DNA from: Dyella caseinilytica
Lineage (GTDB): Bacteria > Pseudomonadota > Gammaproteobacteria > Xanthomonadales > Rhodanobacteraceae
Direction of reading: 5' to 3'
Length of the DNA: 64,000 nt
NCBI RefSeq assembly: GCF_016865235.1
Contig: NZ_CP064030.1
Coordinates: forward strand, 682,001-746,000
The translations under genes were made by a program, and so were the position numbers. The notes under the pieces are model-generated. The model saw only the letters and a program-made list of their open reading frames with translations. It was not told where the DNA came from and searched no databases. Of the stretch, positions 9,438 to 19,101 are shown piece after piece (position 1 is the first letter of the stretch; each line of letters opens with the position of its first letter).

Positions 9438-9819
9438 CGCGCGATTGGACACGGGGTTTTGGGCTCACGAATGGTGGTGGTTGCTCCCTCTCCACCGCGC
9501 GGAAAGGGCAGGGGCGAGGGGATAATCTTGCGACAGAACAACATCGAAGCGAACTTCGATGCACCACTTTCGCAAGATTGCCCCCTCACCTCAATCCTCT
9601 CCCCAAAGGGGTGAGGAAGCAAATACCACGGAGCCTCCCCTTTCCATTAGCTCACTCTTCCGCGAAAATACCGGGCCGTATTGCGCGGTTTTCGCCATGT
9701 TGACCCATGGCCGCGGCGCACTGCACGCCGGTAGTGCGTATCACCGCCGTCCGTTCTCCCAAGTCTGTGCTGTGGCTACCGTGCAGGCTCGATTCTTCCC
9801 CATTCACTCGAGGTATCGA
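9438..9819. other. pilS-sucC intergenic region
   Basis: A 382-bp gap between divergent genes. An open frame continues upstream of sucC from 9559, but its residues ([19 protein letters not shown]) match repeat-derived sequence, not a gene. The left half is occupied by the inverted-repeat element listed at 9485-9616. The right half should hold the sucCD promoter; no confident -35/-10 pair is called. Confidence 0.5.
9485..9616. repeat. Nested inverted-repeat (MITE/REPIN-like) element
   Basis: Outer arms GAGGGGATAATCTTGCGA (9516-9533) and TCGCAAGATTGCCCCCTC (9570-9587) pair with two mismatches. An inner perfect hairpin CATCGAAG-CGAA-CTTCGATG lies between them. The flanks (CTCCCTCTCC to the left, CCTCACCTCAATCCTCTCCCC to the right) are also roughly complementary. 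The right flank recurs in opposite orientation at 42071-42094, so this is a dispersed repeat. Confidence 0.65.
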
Positions 9820-10980
9820 ATGAATTTCCACGAGTACCAGGCCAAAGAGCTGTTCGCGCACTACGGTATTGCCGTACCGCCGGGCAAAGTTGCCAATTCC
9901 CCCGACGCCGCTGTCGACGCCGCCAAGCACCTTGGTGGTTCGCAATGGATGGTCAAGGCCCAGATCCACGCAGGTGGTCGCGGCAAGGCCGGTGGCGTCA
10001 AGTTCTGCAAGAGCCTGGATGACGTCCATGCCGCCGCCAAGGGCATGCTGGGCAAGACCATGGAGACCTACCAGTCCGCCGGCCGCGCGCTGCCGGTGAA
10101 CCTGGTGCTGGTCACCGATGCCACCAACATCGCCAAGGAGCTGTACCTGTCGATCCTGGTCGACCGCGACAGCAAGGCCGTCACGTTCATCGCCTCCAAG
10201 CATGGCGGCGTGGATATCGAACAGGTCGCCAAGGAAACGCCGGATGATATCCACACCATCGTGGTGGATTTCGTCGAAGGCCTGCAGCCGTACCAGTGCC
10301 GCCAGCTCGGCTTTGCGATGGATCTGAATCCGAAGCAGGTCACCCAGCTGACCAAGATCATGCTGGGCCTGTACAAGCTGTTCAACGAGAAAGACCTGTC
10401 GCTGGTCGAGCTGAACCCGCTCGCCATCCTCGAAGACGGCAACCTCGCCGCCCTCGACGGCAAGGTCAACTCCGACGACAACGCTGAGTTCCGCCATGCG
10501 GATCTGGCCAAGATGCGCGACCTCACGCAGGAAGACGCTGCGGAAGCCGCGGCCGTGCAGCACAACCTCAACTACGTGACCATGGACGGCAACATCGGCT
10601 GCATGGTGAACGGTGCGGGTCTGGCCATGGCCACCATGGACGTGATCAAGCTGGCAGGCGGCGAGCCGGCCAACTTCCTCGACGTCGGCGGCGGCGCCAC
10701 TAAGGAGCGCGTCACTGAAGCGTTCAAGCTGATCCTTTCCTCCGACAAGGTGCGCGCCATCCTGGTGAACATCTTCGGCGGCATCGTGCGCTGCGACCTG
10801 ATCGCCGAAGGCATCATCGCCGCGGTGAAGGAAGTGGGGCTGAAGATTCCGGTGGTGGTGCGCCTGCAGGGCACCAACGTGGAGAAGGGCCGCGAACTGC
10901 TGGCCAACTCCGGTCTGGCGATTACGCCGGCTGACGATCTCAACGACGCGGCGAAGAAAGCCGTGACTGCCGCGAAGTGA
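9820..10980 (+). CDS. sucC: Succinyl-CoA synthetase beta subunit
   Basis: ADP-forming succinate-CoA ligase beta subunit, 386 residues, the expected family length. It forms the TCA-cycle complex with SucD that converts succinyl-CoA to succinate with ATP synthesis in the cytoplasm. The start [12 protein letters not shown] is the canonical N-terminus. The ATP-grasp segment has [24 protein letters not shown] and [11 protein letters not shown], with the CoA-ligase fold in the C-terminal third ([16 protein letters not shown]). sucD follows after 14 nt, so the two form an operon. The ATG at 9820 fixes the start within a longer open frame. Confidence 0.98.
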   Translation: MNFHEYQAKELFAHYGIAVPPGKVANSPDAAVDAAKHLGGSQWMVKAQIHAGGRGKAGGVKFCKSLDDVHAAAKGMLGKTMETYQSAGRALPVNLVLVTDATNIAKELYLSILVDRDSKAVTFIASKHGGVDIEQVAKETPDDIHTIVVDFVEGLQPYQCRQLGFAMDLNPKQVTQLTKIMLGLYKLFNEKDLSLVELNPLAILEDGNLAALDGKVNSDDNAEFRHADLAKMRDLTQEDAAEAAAVQHNLNYVTMDGNIGCMVNGAGLAMATMDVIKLAGGEPANFLDVGGGATKERVTEAFKLILSSDKVRAILVNIFGGIVRCDLIAEGIIAAVKEVGLKIPVVVRLQGTNVEKGRELLANSGLAITPADDLNDAAKKAVTAAK

Positions 10981-10994
10981 GGAGCATCTAAGTC

Positions 10995-11870
10995 ATGAGC
11001 GTTCTCGTTAATAAAAACACCAAGGTGATCGTGCAGGGCTTCACCGGCCAGCAGGGCACCTTCCACGCCGAACAGGCGATCGACTACGGCACCAAGGTGG
11101 TCGGCGGCGTGACCCCGGGCAAGGGCGGCACCGAGCACATCGGCCTGCCGGTCTTCAACAGCGTGGCCGAAGCGGTCGACGAAACCGGCGCCGATGCGTC
11201 GGTGATCTTCGTGCCGCCGCCGTTCGCGGCCGACTCGATCCTCGAAGCGATCGACGCCGGCGTGCGCGTGATCGTCACCATCACCGAAGGCATCCCGGTG
11301 CTGGACATGCTGCGCGTGAAGAACGTGCTGGCACAGCATCCGGAAACCGTGCTGATCGGGCCGAACTGCCCCGGCATCATCACCCCGGGCGAGTGCAAGA
11401 TCGGCATCATGCCGGGTCACATCCACAAGCCGGGCAAGGTCGGCATCGTGTCGCGTTCCGGCACGCTGACCTATGAAGCTGTGTTCCAGACCACCAACGA
11501 AGGCCTGGGCCAGTCCACCTGTATCGGTATCGGTGGCGACCCGATCAACGGCCTGAACTTCATCGACTGCCTGAAGCTGTTCCAGGACGATCCGCAGACC
11601 GAAGGCATCATCATGGTCGGCGAAATCGGCGGCAGCGCCGAGGAAGAAGCGGCCGAGTTCATTGGCGAATACGTCAAGAAGCCGGTGGTGTCCTTCATCG
11701 CAGGCGCGTCGGCTCCGGCCGGCAAGCGCATGGGTCATGCCGGCGCCATCATCTCCGGTGGCAAGGGCACGGCAGCTGCGAAGTTCGCCGCGCTGGAAAA
11801 GGCTGGCGTCACCACGGTGAAGTCGCCTGCTGATCTCGGCAAGACGCTGGCTGGTCTGCTGAAGAAGTAA
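10995..11870 (+). CDS. sucD: Succinyl-CoA synthetase alpha subunit
   Basis: Alpha subunit of succinate-CoA ligase, 291 residues. It carries the CoA-binding Rossmann domain ([19 protein letters not shown]) and the phosphohistidine region near residue 247 ([20 protein letters not shown]), whose His is phosphorylated during catalysis. [20 protein letters not shown] is the family signature. A GAGGAGC ribosome site lies before the ATG at 10995. It is co-transcribed with sucC and followed by a strong terminator hairpin. Confidence 0.98.
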   Translation: MSVLVNKNTKVIVQGFTGQQGTFHAEQAIDYGTKVVGGVTPGKGGTEHIGLPVFNSVAEAVDETGADASVIFVPPPFAADSILEAIDAGVRVIVTITEGIPVLDMLRVKNVLAQHPETVLIGPNCPGIITPGECKIGIMPGHIHKPGKVGIVSRSGTLTYEAVFQTTNEGLGQSTCIGIGGDPINGLNFIDCLKLFQDDPQTEGIIMVGEIGGSAEEEAAEFIGEYVKKPVVSFIAGASAPAGKRMGHAGAIISGGKGTAAAKFAALEKAGVTTVKSPADLGKTLAGLLKK

Positions 11871-11894
11871 TTCGATTGCCTTCGGGTGATCCTG

Positions 11895-11926
11895 AAAGGG
11901 CCGCGGTGACGCGGCCCTTTCTTTTT
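11895..11926 (+). terminator. Rho-independent terminator of sucCD
   Basis: AAAGGGCCGCG-GTGA-CGCGGCCCTTT forms an 11-bp stem, followed by CTTTTT. It is positioned 25 nt after the sucD stop. Confidence 0.9.
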
Positions 11927-12050
11927 GGCTGTATCAAACATGTAACAGTCAGGCCGCTTGCCGTCGCGCGGGCACAGAAAGTAAATCGACAACCACGCCG
12001 TTTCGTGCCAGCGTAAAGGAACCGCAGAGGGTGGCATTGGGGGTGCTTGC

Positions 12051-13028
12051 ATGCCTGCTACACGTCCGCCGTTCCTTTATCCGTCGGGTTCGCCGTTGAT
12101 GCACCCGCCATTGGCGTTGGACCAGGCGCGTCTCTATGGTTTCTGGGTCGCCGGTGATCTAGCTGCCTTGCAGGCAAGCGTGGATCGCATGCTTAATGCC
12201 TGCAGCCGCAAACAGATGCATTTCACCGTGCTGACGCATTACGTGTTGCTGAGTTTTGCGGATATCCGCCATGCACACAGCGCGTATCCGATGGATGTGG
12301 TGAAGGGCTGGGGCCGGGAGATCGACATCGTCACCTGGGTGATGGTGGGTTGCACAAAGCCCGGCGAGGAATGGCCCAGTTTCTACGCTTATCCGCTGCA
12401 TATCTGGGTCGACGATTGCATGGCGCTGATCAACGGGCGCGAGTTGTACGGCTATCCCAAATACGAATGCCTGTACGCGATGCCCGGGCATGATGAGCCG
12501 CCGACGACATTCCGACTTGCCGCCAAAGGTTTCCAGCCGTATTCGCCGGAAACGGAATTGTCGATGCATCCATTGCTCGATCTCGATGCCACCGTTGGCG
12601 TCAAGGACGAACCGACCAAGGATGTCATGGCGTGGCGCGAAGGTTTGATCGCCTGCATGCACCAGACACCGGGTTTCTGGAATACGCATCCGGCGTGGCG
12701 GAAGAAGTTCGACGAATGGTTCGACTTCTTTCCCGGCGTCGACCAGATCTTCCTGAAACAATTTCCCGATGGCAGCGGACATCAAGCGGTGTATCAAGCC
12801 ATCGTCGCGGCGCCGGCGAAGATCAAGACGATCCACGGATTGTCGCTATTGAGTGGCCGCTACGATCTTCGTGTGCATCCCTTCGATAGTTTTCCCTTGC
12901 ATCACACGCTGGGTTGGCAGCTTGGCGTGCAGCCGGCGCATTGCGGTTTTTGCATCGATTTCGATTTTGAAGTCGGCGCCGCAGTGGAACTGGTCGACAA
13001 CTCGCGCATCGACGTGGAGCAGGCCTGA
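12051..13028 (+). CDS. Acetoacetate decarboxylase family protein
   Basis: A 325-residue protein related to acetoacetate decarboxylase-fold enzymes. The recognisable part is the central WVDDCMALINGRELYGYPKY, matching the GRE-xx-GxPK region of that family, preceded by GREIDIVTWVMVG. No clear Schiff-base lysine context can be confirmed beyond YGYPKYE, so true decarboxylation is not assured; related proteins act as hydrolases or aldolases. Its stop overlaps the start of the next gene by one base, so it is translationally coupled to an FAD-dependent oxidoreductase. An internal ATG at 12096 (MHPPLALDQ) is an alternative start. Confidence 0.75.
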   Translation: MPATRPPFLYPSGSPLMHPPLALDQARLYGFWVAGDLAALQASVDRMLNACSRKQMHFTVLTHYVLLSFADIRHAHSAYPMDVVKGWGREIDIVTWVMVGCTKPGEEWPSFYAYPLHIWVDDCMALINGRELYGYPKYECLYAMPGHDEPPTTFRLAAKGFQPYSPETELSMHPLLDLDATVGVKDEPTKDVMAWREGLIACMHQTPGFWNTHPAWRKKFDEWFDFFPGVDQIFLKQFPDGSGHQAVYQAIVAAPAKIKTIHGLSLLSGRYDLRVHPFDSFPLHHTLGWQLGVQPAHCGFCIDFDFEVGAAVELVDNSRIDVEQA

Positions 13029-15196
13029 TGGCGACCCAACCTCAACGCATCGCCATTCTCGGTGGCGGTGTTGGCGCCATGACGGCAGCGTTCTGGCTGA
13101 CCAGTACAGAAAACTGGCAGCAGCACTATCAAATCGATGTGTACCAGATGGGCTGGCGCCTTGGCGGCAAGGGTGCAAGCGGACGCAACGCGGCGATTGC
13201 ACAGCGTATTGAAGAACATGGCTTGCACATCTGGTTCGGTTTCTACGACAACGCTTTCCAGTTGATGCAGCAGGCCTACGCCGAACTGGATCGTCCGGTC
13301 GGCAGTCCGCTGGCGACATGGACGGATGCGTTCAAGCCGCAGCACTATGTTTGCCTTGCCGAGTTGATCGAGGCCAGCTGGCGCGTGTGGCCGATCGAGA
13401 CACCGGAACTTCCCGGCATACCGGGCACGCCGCGTGTGCAGGAGGGCGTAGAGGCAGCGATTGCCGAGCTGCTCGATTGGCAGCGTTCATGGCTGGAATC
13501 CTGGGCGAAAGCCTATTTCTTCCATGCAGGCAAGGCGTTTCGCATCGGCACGCAGCATGAAAGCCGCCTGCGGGATCTGCTGGCGGCAGCACGCGCCGGA
13601 CTCACGGCATACGAGGATGTGGGCGACCCGCTAGTGGTTGCGCGCAAGGCACGTGATCTGGCGCATGCTGCAGCAAAGACGCCTGCCATGGCCGACTGGC
13701 CTTCGGTGTTGACGCTGCTGCAACACCTGCAGCAGGCCCTGCATGATGTGGCGGCTCCATTCGGCAATCCCGACGCTTGGTCGGACGACTGGCGACGGCT
13801 GTACATGGCGATGGATCTTTCGCTGGCCGTCGGCATCGGCATGTTGGTGGATGACGTAGTCAGCAAGGGTTTCGAAGTGATCAACAACGCTGAGTTCCGC
13901 GTGTGGCTGGCGCAGCACGGCGCGCAGCCGGTAAGCGTCGATGGTGCACCGGTGCGCGGTTTTTACGATCTGGTATTTGCTTATCGAAACGGCGATCCGC
14001 AACAGCCGAATATCGAAGCTGGCACCATGTTGCGCGGCATGCTCAAGGTGGGTCTGGGGTATCGCGGTGCGTTGATGTACAAGATGCAGGCCGGCATGGG
14101 GGATGTGGTTTTCGCGCCGCTGTATGACGTGCTCAAGCGGCGTGGTGTGCGTTTTCATTATTTCCACAAATTGTGCGAACTGCGGCCCGATGCCAGCAAC
14201 AGCGATGTGGAAGAAATCGAACTAGAACAGCAGGTGGCGTTGACGGCAGATGCCTACGATCCGTTGATTGACGTAAACGGGTTGCCGTCTTGGCCATCGA
14301 CACCGCGCTATGCGCAGATCGACCCGCAACAGGCAACGCTGCTGCAGCAAAACCAGATCAATCTGGAAAGTCATTGGTCGAACTGGCCGGAGGTCTATCG
14401 CCAGGCCATGGGTCATCCCTTGCCCAGGAAGATCCTGCAGCGTGGTGTCGATTTCGATCAGGTGGTGTTCGGATTGTCGGTGGCCAGTCTCGTGGAGGTG
14501 GCGCAACCGCTGTTGGCGATCAGCGAACCACTACGGCAATGCAACGAGAAGGTGGCGGCTGTCGCCACGCAGGCATACCAGTTATGGCTGAGCCGTGATC
14601 TGCAGAGCATGGGCTGGAGTTATCCGGGCGATCATGGCGAAGAGCCCGTGCTGTCCGGGTTCACCGAACCGTTCGATACCTGGGCATCGATGGATCAGCT
14701 GCTTTGTCGCGAAACCTGGCCGCTCGATCAAGCACCGAAAAACATCGCCTATTTCTGTAATGCGCTGGCGTTGGCATCCTATCCATCGCCGGATGATCAC
14801 GACTTTCCTGCGCAATGCGCGACACTCGTGAAAACAGCGGCGATCCATCAATTGCAAACGGATATGCGCCCGCTATGGAATAACGTCGGCGCAAGCGGTT
14901 TCCCCTGGGAGTGGTTGGTCGATCCCACCAACGGCTCTGGCGAGGCGCGTTTCGATAGCCAGTTCTGGCGCGCCAATATCGACCCGTCCGAGCGTTATGT
15001 GCTATCGCTGGTCGACACCAGCCGTTATCGCCTGCGCACCGATCAATCCGGGTTCTCCAACCTGTTTCTGGCCGGTGACTGGCTGAAAACCGGACTCGAT
15101 GCCGGTTGCGTGGAAGCGGCAGTGATGGGTGGCATGCAGGCGAGTCGCGCGATCTGCGGCGTGCCGCAGGCCATCCAGGGCGAGCACGGTTGGTAG
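13028..15196 (+). CDS. Large FAD/NAD(P)-binding oxidoreductase
   Basis: A 722-residue flavoprotein of the amine-oxidase/phytoene-desaturase superfamily. The N-terminus has the dinucleotide-binding loop AILGGGVGAMTAAFWL, then YQMGWRLGGKGASGRN and EEHGLHIWFGFYDNAF, the second FAD-contact block of carotene-desaturase-like enzymes. The C-terminus has NLFLAGDWLKTGLDAGCVEA, the closing FAD site. The central ~400 residues are not recognised. No signal peptide is seen. It overlaps the preceding acetoacetate decarboxylase-like gene by one base (TGATG), implying coupled synthesis and a joint step. No carotenoid or squalene genes lie nearby, so a desaturase role is not supported by context. Confidence 0.75.
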   Translation: MATQPQRIAILGGGVGAMTAAFWLTSTENWQQHYQIDVYQMGWRLGGKGASGRNAAIAQRIEEHGLHIWFGFYDNAFQLMQQAYAELDRPVGSPLATWTDAFKPQHYVCLAELIEASWRVWPIETPELPGIPGTPRVQEGVEAAIAELLDWQRSWLESWAKAYFFHAGKAFRIGTQHESRLRDLLAAARAGLTAYEDVGDPLVVARKARDLAHAAAKTPAMADWPSVLTLLQHLQQALHDVAAPFGNPDAWSDDWRRLYMAMDLSLAVGIGMLVDDVVSKGFEVINNAEFRVWLAQHGAQPVSVDGAPVRGFYDLVFAYRNGDPQQPNIEAGTMLRGMLKVGLGYRGALMYKMQAGMGDVVFAPLYDVLKRRGVRFHYFHKLCELRPDASNSDVEEIELEQQVALTADAYDPLIDVNGLPSWPSTPRYAQIDPQQATLLQQNQINLESHWSNWPEVYRQAMGHPLPRKILQRGVDFDQVVFGLSVASLVEVAQPLLAISEPLRQCNEKVAAVATQAYQLWLSRDLQSMGWSYPGDHGEEPVLSGFTEPFDTWASMDQLLCRETWPLDQAPKNIAYFCNALALASYPSPDDHDFPAQCATLVKTAAIHQLQTDMRPLWNNVGASGFPWEWLVDPTNGSGEARFDSQFWRANIDPSERYVLSLVDTSRYRLRTDQSGFSNLFLAGDWLKTGLDAGCVEAAVMGGMQASRAICGVPQAIQGEHGW

Positions 15197-15200
15197 CGCC

Positions 15201-17009
15201 TCACTCGCTGCCGAGTTCCGACACGGGCAGCTCGACGATCCGTTCGTTGCGACGCTTGGATTTGTGTGCGTACATCGTGCGATCGGCTTCGCGGATCAGC
15301 TCGGCAAAATCGGCGCTGCTCAATTGCCGCTGGTTGGCGGGCGCGCTGCATACACCGAAGCTGATACCTGCATCCGGGCTATGGCTTTCGCGCAGTGCGC
15401 GATCCAGTTCGGCCAGCGCGCGGGTCAGCCGCTGCTGGCCGAGTTCGTCGCCATAGGCGATCAGCGCGAATTCGTCACCGCCAAGGCGGAAGGCGCGAAT
15501 CATATATCCCAGTCGGGCCAGACCTTCTCCCACCGCATGCAACAGTTCGTCGCCGCGTTCATGGCCCTGACTGTCATTAATCTGTTTGAGGCCATCCAGA
15601 TCGATCATCGCGATCTGCCACGTACCCTGGGCCGGATCGGTGTTCTCGCGCCGGGTGATTTCTTCGATCATCACGTTGAACGCAAGGCGATTGCCGAGGC
15701 CGGTCAGCGTATCAATGGATGCTTTGGCAATGGCCTCTTGCATGCCACGCCGGAAGCGCTCGCGACCATCCTCGACCAGTTTCACGTGATCGGCTAGCGC
15801 AAAAGCCAGCAGCATGGCTTCGCAACTGTTGCCAATCAAGGTCAGCAGATCGGCGTTGTCGACAATGCTGGGCACCAGGCCGAAATTCACCGGCAGGATG
15901 ATCGAACCCGGTATCAACACTGCCATGAAAGCAAGGGTAAAGAAGCGTGCGCGCCGCACGCCGTGCAGCAGGGACCATACGCCCATGCTGGCGGAAAACA
16001 GCACCACGATCGACACCGCTGCGGTGGCAAGCAGAAACGCCAGCGAGGGAATCCAAAGTGAAACCGGCAAGGCGATGATCGATGCCATCACAATGCCGAA
16101 GCCGACACGCGCCATGCGCGGCGCGTGCCGCTTCAGATCAAGAAAGCGGATGGTGAAGCGTGCATGCACGACCGGTAGCAGGATGAACCATTGCGCAAAA
16201 TTCACCGGTTCCGTGTTGATGCCGAACCAGCCTTGCGGCACGCCGAAAAAGAATCCCCAGCCGAGTACCAGGATCAATGCCTGCGATCCGTAAAGCGTGT
16301 AGCTGCGATCCCTGATCCACAGACCCACGAACAGAATGAAGATGCCCAGCCCGAACAGCACCCCGAGCGAACCGAGCATCAGCGCCGATTCGCTGGTGCG
16401 GCGCTTGTGATACTGCGCACGTGTGTGCACATCGATGCGCGGCAAGGCGGTGAAGAACTTCGAGGTCACATGGATCACCACCGCGTAGTGATGACCCGGT
16501 GTAAGGGTGACCGGGGCCGTACCACGCGGGGTGTCGTTGACGCCCGTGTCCGCACCGCTTTCAAACTGCTTGCGCAGGCCATCATCGCCAAGCACCCACA
16601 GGGTGGCGTTGTCGTAATAGGTGTTGTCGAACGTCACCACCCAATCGGAAACAGGCGGGTTGGGGGTGAAGCGCGAGACCAGCCAGAAATCGCCGCCCAA
16701 CATGTTGACGGAAGGTACGCGGGTACGCGAGGCAAGCCAGCTATCCAGCGCGGCATAGTCTGACGGCGCTTGTTCACCGGCAGACGCCTTGTAGGTGACG
16801 ACAGCGGGCTCTTGCGGAGGTGGCCCGAATAGCGGAAAGGGGCTGCTGGCTCGGGAGATCGGCGACACGACAAGGGCAAGAAAAAGCCACAGCACCACCA
16901 TCAAACCGCGGCCCAGCGACCGGGGTAACGCGCGTTCCTGTGCGTGCTGACGAGTACGCAAATCTGCCCCTTTGTCAGTCTGCGTCGGGGGATGGTACAC
17001 CTGCATGCC
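15201..17009 (-). CDS. 7TM-DISM diguanylate cyclase
   Basis: About 602 residues. It begins with a membrane anchor or signal (GLMVVLWLFLALVVSPISRA), then an extracytoplasmic sensor domain of the 7TMR-DISMED2 type, seven hydrophobic helices (~residues 205-390), and a C-terminal GGDEF domain. The active site is RLGGDEFAL, preceded by DTLTGLGNR and MIDLDGLKQINDSQGHERGD. It should make cyclic di-GMP from two GTP at the inner membrane in response to a periplasmic ligand. The RxxD inhibitory site five residues before GGDEF is absent, so product inhibition is unlikely. The start is uncertain: ATG at 17009 is used, but a TTG further in, with AAAGGGG upstream, is also plausible. It is convergent with the FAD oxidoreductase. 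Confidence 0.88.
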   Translation of the reverse strand, partial: GMQVYHPPTQTDKGADLRTRQHAQERALPRSLGRGLMVVLWLFLALVVSPISRASSPFPLFGPPPQEPAVVTYKASAGEQAPSDYAALDSWLASRTRVPSVNMLGGDFWLVSRFTPNPPVSDWVVTFDNTYYDNATLWVLGDDGLRKQFESGADTGVNDTPRGTAPVTLTPGHHYAVVIHVTSKFFTALPRIDVHTRAQYHKRRTSESALMLGSLGVLFGLGIFILFVGLWIRDRSYTLYGSQALILVLGWGFFFGVPQGWFGINTEPVNFAQWFILLPVVHARFTIRFLDLKRHAPRMARVGFGIVMASIIALPVSLWIPSLAFLLATAAVSIVVLFSASMGVWSLLHGVRRARFFTLAFMAVLIPGSIILPVNFGLVPSIVDNADLLTLIGNSCEAMLLAFALADHVKLVEDGRERFRRGMQEAIAKASIDTLTGLGNRLAFNVMIEEITRRENTDPAQGTWQIAMIDLDGLKQINDSQGHERGDELLHAVGEGLARLGYMIRAFRLGGDEFALIAYGDELGQQRLTRALAELDRALRESHSPDAGISFGVCSAPANQRQLSSADFAELIREADRTMYAHKSKRRNERIVELPVSELGSE

Positions 17010-17245
17010 GCGTGATGCGCGCGCTGTGCAAGGAGCCCTCCGCGCAGCAATAAACGCGCCATCGGCAATGATTGCCCGGCAGTTATGCACAGGGGCAGGA
17101 GCGCCGCGGTCTCGCCTCGGTCGATATCGCTGAGGATTGTCTTCAACGAGGAGGCTCAAAACACGCTACAAAGTTGGCCGCGTGGCTCTTGTTCTTTGCG
17201 CTTCCACTACCATTTACCGCCAATCGCCCTTGGACAAGTACAACG

Positions 17246-18886
17246 ATGGCTGCGCTCCGCCTGGCTCTGGCCCAATACGATTTCCCCGTCGGCGCTGTGG
17301 CCGCCAATACCGCCAAGGTCCACGAGCTGATGACGCGGGCACGCGCCGGCGATGCGTCACTGGTCGTTTTCCCAGAGCTGACCATCAGCGGTTATCCGCC
17401 CGAGGATCTGCTGCTGCGTCCCAGCTTCCTCGCCGCCTGCGAGGATGCGATGCAGGAGCTGGCCGCCGAGACCAACGGCCTGACCGCTATCGTCGGTTTT
17501 CCCCATAGCCTGGGCGAGGTCTACAACGCTGCCGCCTTCCTGCGCGGTGGTCAGATCATGCAGATCACCCACAAGCAGATCCTGCCCAATTACGGCGTGT
17601 TCGACGATAAGCGCTATTTCCGCCCAGGACGCACCGGCGCCGTGGCGATCGTCGATGGCGTGCGTGTCGGGTACCTGATTTGCGAGGACATCTGGCAGGC
17701 CGAGCCCGCCGCGGCAGTGGCCGCAGCCGGTGCGGAACTGATCGTGGTGATCAATGCCTCACCCTGGGACGCCGCCAAACAGCAGGCGCGCGAAGAGGTG
17801 TTGGCAGAGCGCGCCAAGGAAACCGGATGTGCCGTGGTCTATCTCAACCTGGTCGGCGGCCAGGATGAAGTCGTCTATGACGGCGGCAGCCTGCTGGTGA
17901 ATGCCGATGGCAGCATCGCGGCACGCGCGCCGTCGTTTGTCGATGCCTTGCTGTGGGCCGATTTCGATCCAACCGATCGCACCCTGCATGCGCTGGATTG
18001 GCCCACGGTGCCGGACACCTCGCACGAAGCCACGCTGTACGCCGCGTTGGTGCGTGGCATTCGCGATTACATCGACAAGAACGGTTTCGGCGGTGTGCTG
18101 CTGGGTCTGTCTGGCGGTATCGATTCCGCACTCACCCTGGCGCTGGCCGTCGATGCACTCGGCCCCGATCGCGTCACCGCGGTGATGATGCCGATGCGCT
18201 ATACCTCGCAGCTTTCGCTGGAGGGCGCGCGTGGTCAGGCCGAACGCCTCGGCGTGGAGTATCACGTGCTCGGTATCGAGCCGACCTACGATGCGTTCAT
18301 GACGGCGCTTACGCCGCTGTTCCAGGGCAAGAAACCCGATACCACCGAAGAGAATCTGCAGTCGCGCACGCGCGGCGTGATGCTGATGGCGCTGTCCAAT
18401 AAACACGGACGCCTGCTGCTGGCCACCGGCAACAAGAGCGAGATGGCGGTAGGTTATGCCACGCTTTATGGCGACATGTGCGGGGCCTACGCGCCGCTCA
18501 AGGACGTGTACAAGACCGAGGTCTACCGTCTTTCGCGTTGGCGCAACACCTCGCAGGCACGCCACACAGGGCAAAGCGACGATTGGGTCATCCCACCTGC
18601 CGTGATCGAGCGCCCGCCGTCCGCCGAACTGCGTGACAACCAGACCGACCAGGATTCCCTGCCGCCCTACGACGAACTCGACGCGATCCTCGCCCGCTTC
18701 ATCGAGGACGAACAATCGCAGGCGGAAATCATCGCGGCAGGATTCAACGAAAACACCGTGCACCGTGTCGTGCGTCTGGTGCTGGTCAACGAATTCAAGC
18801 GGCGCCAAGCCGCACCAGGACCGCGCGTCACCACCCGCGCATTTGGGCGCGAGCGGCGTTATCCGATTACGTCAGGCTGGAAATAA
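17246..18886 (+). CDS. nadE: Glutamine-dependent NAD+ synthetase
   Basis: A 546-residue two-domain enzyme of the last NAD step, amidating deamido-NAD with glutamine-derived ammonia. Residues 1-260 are a nitrilase-type glutaminase with its catalytic Glu-Lys-Cys triad visible (VFPE44, THK110, YLIC146). Residues ~265-546 are the synthetase with the ATP pyrophosphatase loop LGLSGGIDSA (289-294). The ATG at 17246 gives the standard MAALRLALAQYDFPVG start; the frame is open further upstream, but that stretch resembles nothing in the family. It is divergent from the diguanylate cyclase. Confidence 0.96.
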   Translation: MAALRLALAQYDFPVGAVAANTAKVHELMTRARAGDASLVVFPELTISGYPPEDLLLRPSFLAACEDAMQELAAETNGLTAIVGFPHSLGEVYNAAAFLRGGQIMQITHKQILPNYGVFDDKRYFRPGRTGAVAIVDGVRVGYLICEDIWQAEPAAAVAAAGAELIVVINASPWDAAKQQAREEVLAERAKETGCAVVYLNLVGGQDEVVYDGGSLLVNADGSIAARAPSFVDALLWADFDPTDRTLHALDWPTVPDTSHEATLYAALVRGIRDYIDKNGFGGVLLGLSGGIDSALTLALAVDALGPDRVTAVMMPMRYTSQLSLEGARGQAERLGVEYHVLGIEPTYDAFMTALTPLFQGKKPDTTEENLQSRTRGVMLMALSNKHGRLLLATGNKSEMAVGYATLYGDMCGAYAPLKDVYKTEVYRLSRWRNTSQARHTGQSDDWVIPPAVIERPPSAELRDNQTDQDSLPPYDELDAILARFIEDEQSQAEIIAAGFNENTVHRVVRLVLVNEFKRRQAAPGPRVTTRAFGRERRYPITSGWK

Positions 18887-18952
18887 AAGGTGTCCTTCCT
18901 TGAACGTCCGAATCTCCATGCGCACGTCACAGGCCTGAATCGGCGTGCCGTG

Positions 18953-18994
18953 CGTAGGTTGGCCTAGCGCAGCGTAACCCAACATTTCTTGCTG
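18953..18994. repeat. Degenerate intergenic palindrome
   Basis: GTAGGTTGGCCTAGCGCAGC followed by GTAACCCAAC forms an imperfect hairpin of the kind dispersed in many proteobacterial genomes. It lies between convergent nadE and bamD. Only the pairing and the familiar pattern support it. Confidence 0.35.
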
Positions 18995-19005
18995 GAACTC
19001 GTAAG

Positions 19006-19036
19006 GTTATTCCCGGATCAAGTCAGGGATATAACT
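19006..19036. repeat. REP-like imperfect palindrome
   Basis: GTTATTCCCGGA-TCAAG-TCAGGGATATAAC pairs imperfectly. It resembles the ATTCCCG...CGGGAAT class of short repeats seen again at 32094-32119. Confidence 0.4.
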
Positions 19037-19044
19037 CCGTCCAC

Positions 19045-19084
19045 AAAAAAAGCCAGCGACCTCTCGGTGCGCCGGCTTTTTTGA
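19045..19084. terminator. Bidirectional terminator between nadE and bamD
   Basis: AAAAAAGCC and GGCTTTTTT flank an inner GACC-TCTC-GGT hairpin, giving a stem with an A-tract on one side and a T-tract on the other. This suits termination of both convergent genes, nadE and bamD. Confidence 0.8.
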
Positions 19085-19101
19085 TGACGAAGATCGCTGG
19101 C

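Noticed and set aside
9559..9819. N-terminal extension of sucC
   Set aside because: The extension is translated from the repeat element and lacks similarity to SucC; the ATG at 9820 gives the canonical start.
10572..11738. 388-codon frame antisense to sucC/sucD
   Set aside because: It spans two certain genes on the opposite strand; His/Asp-rich antisense composition.
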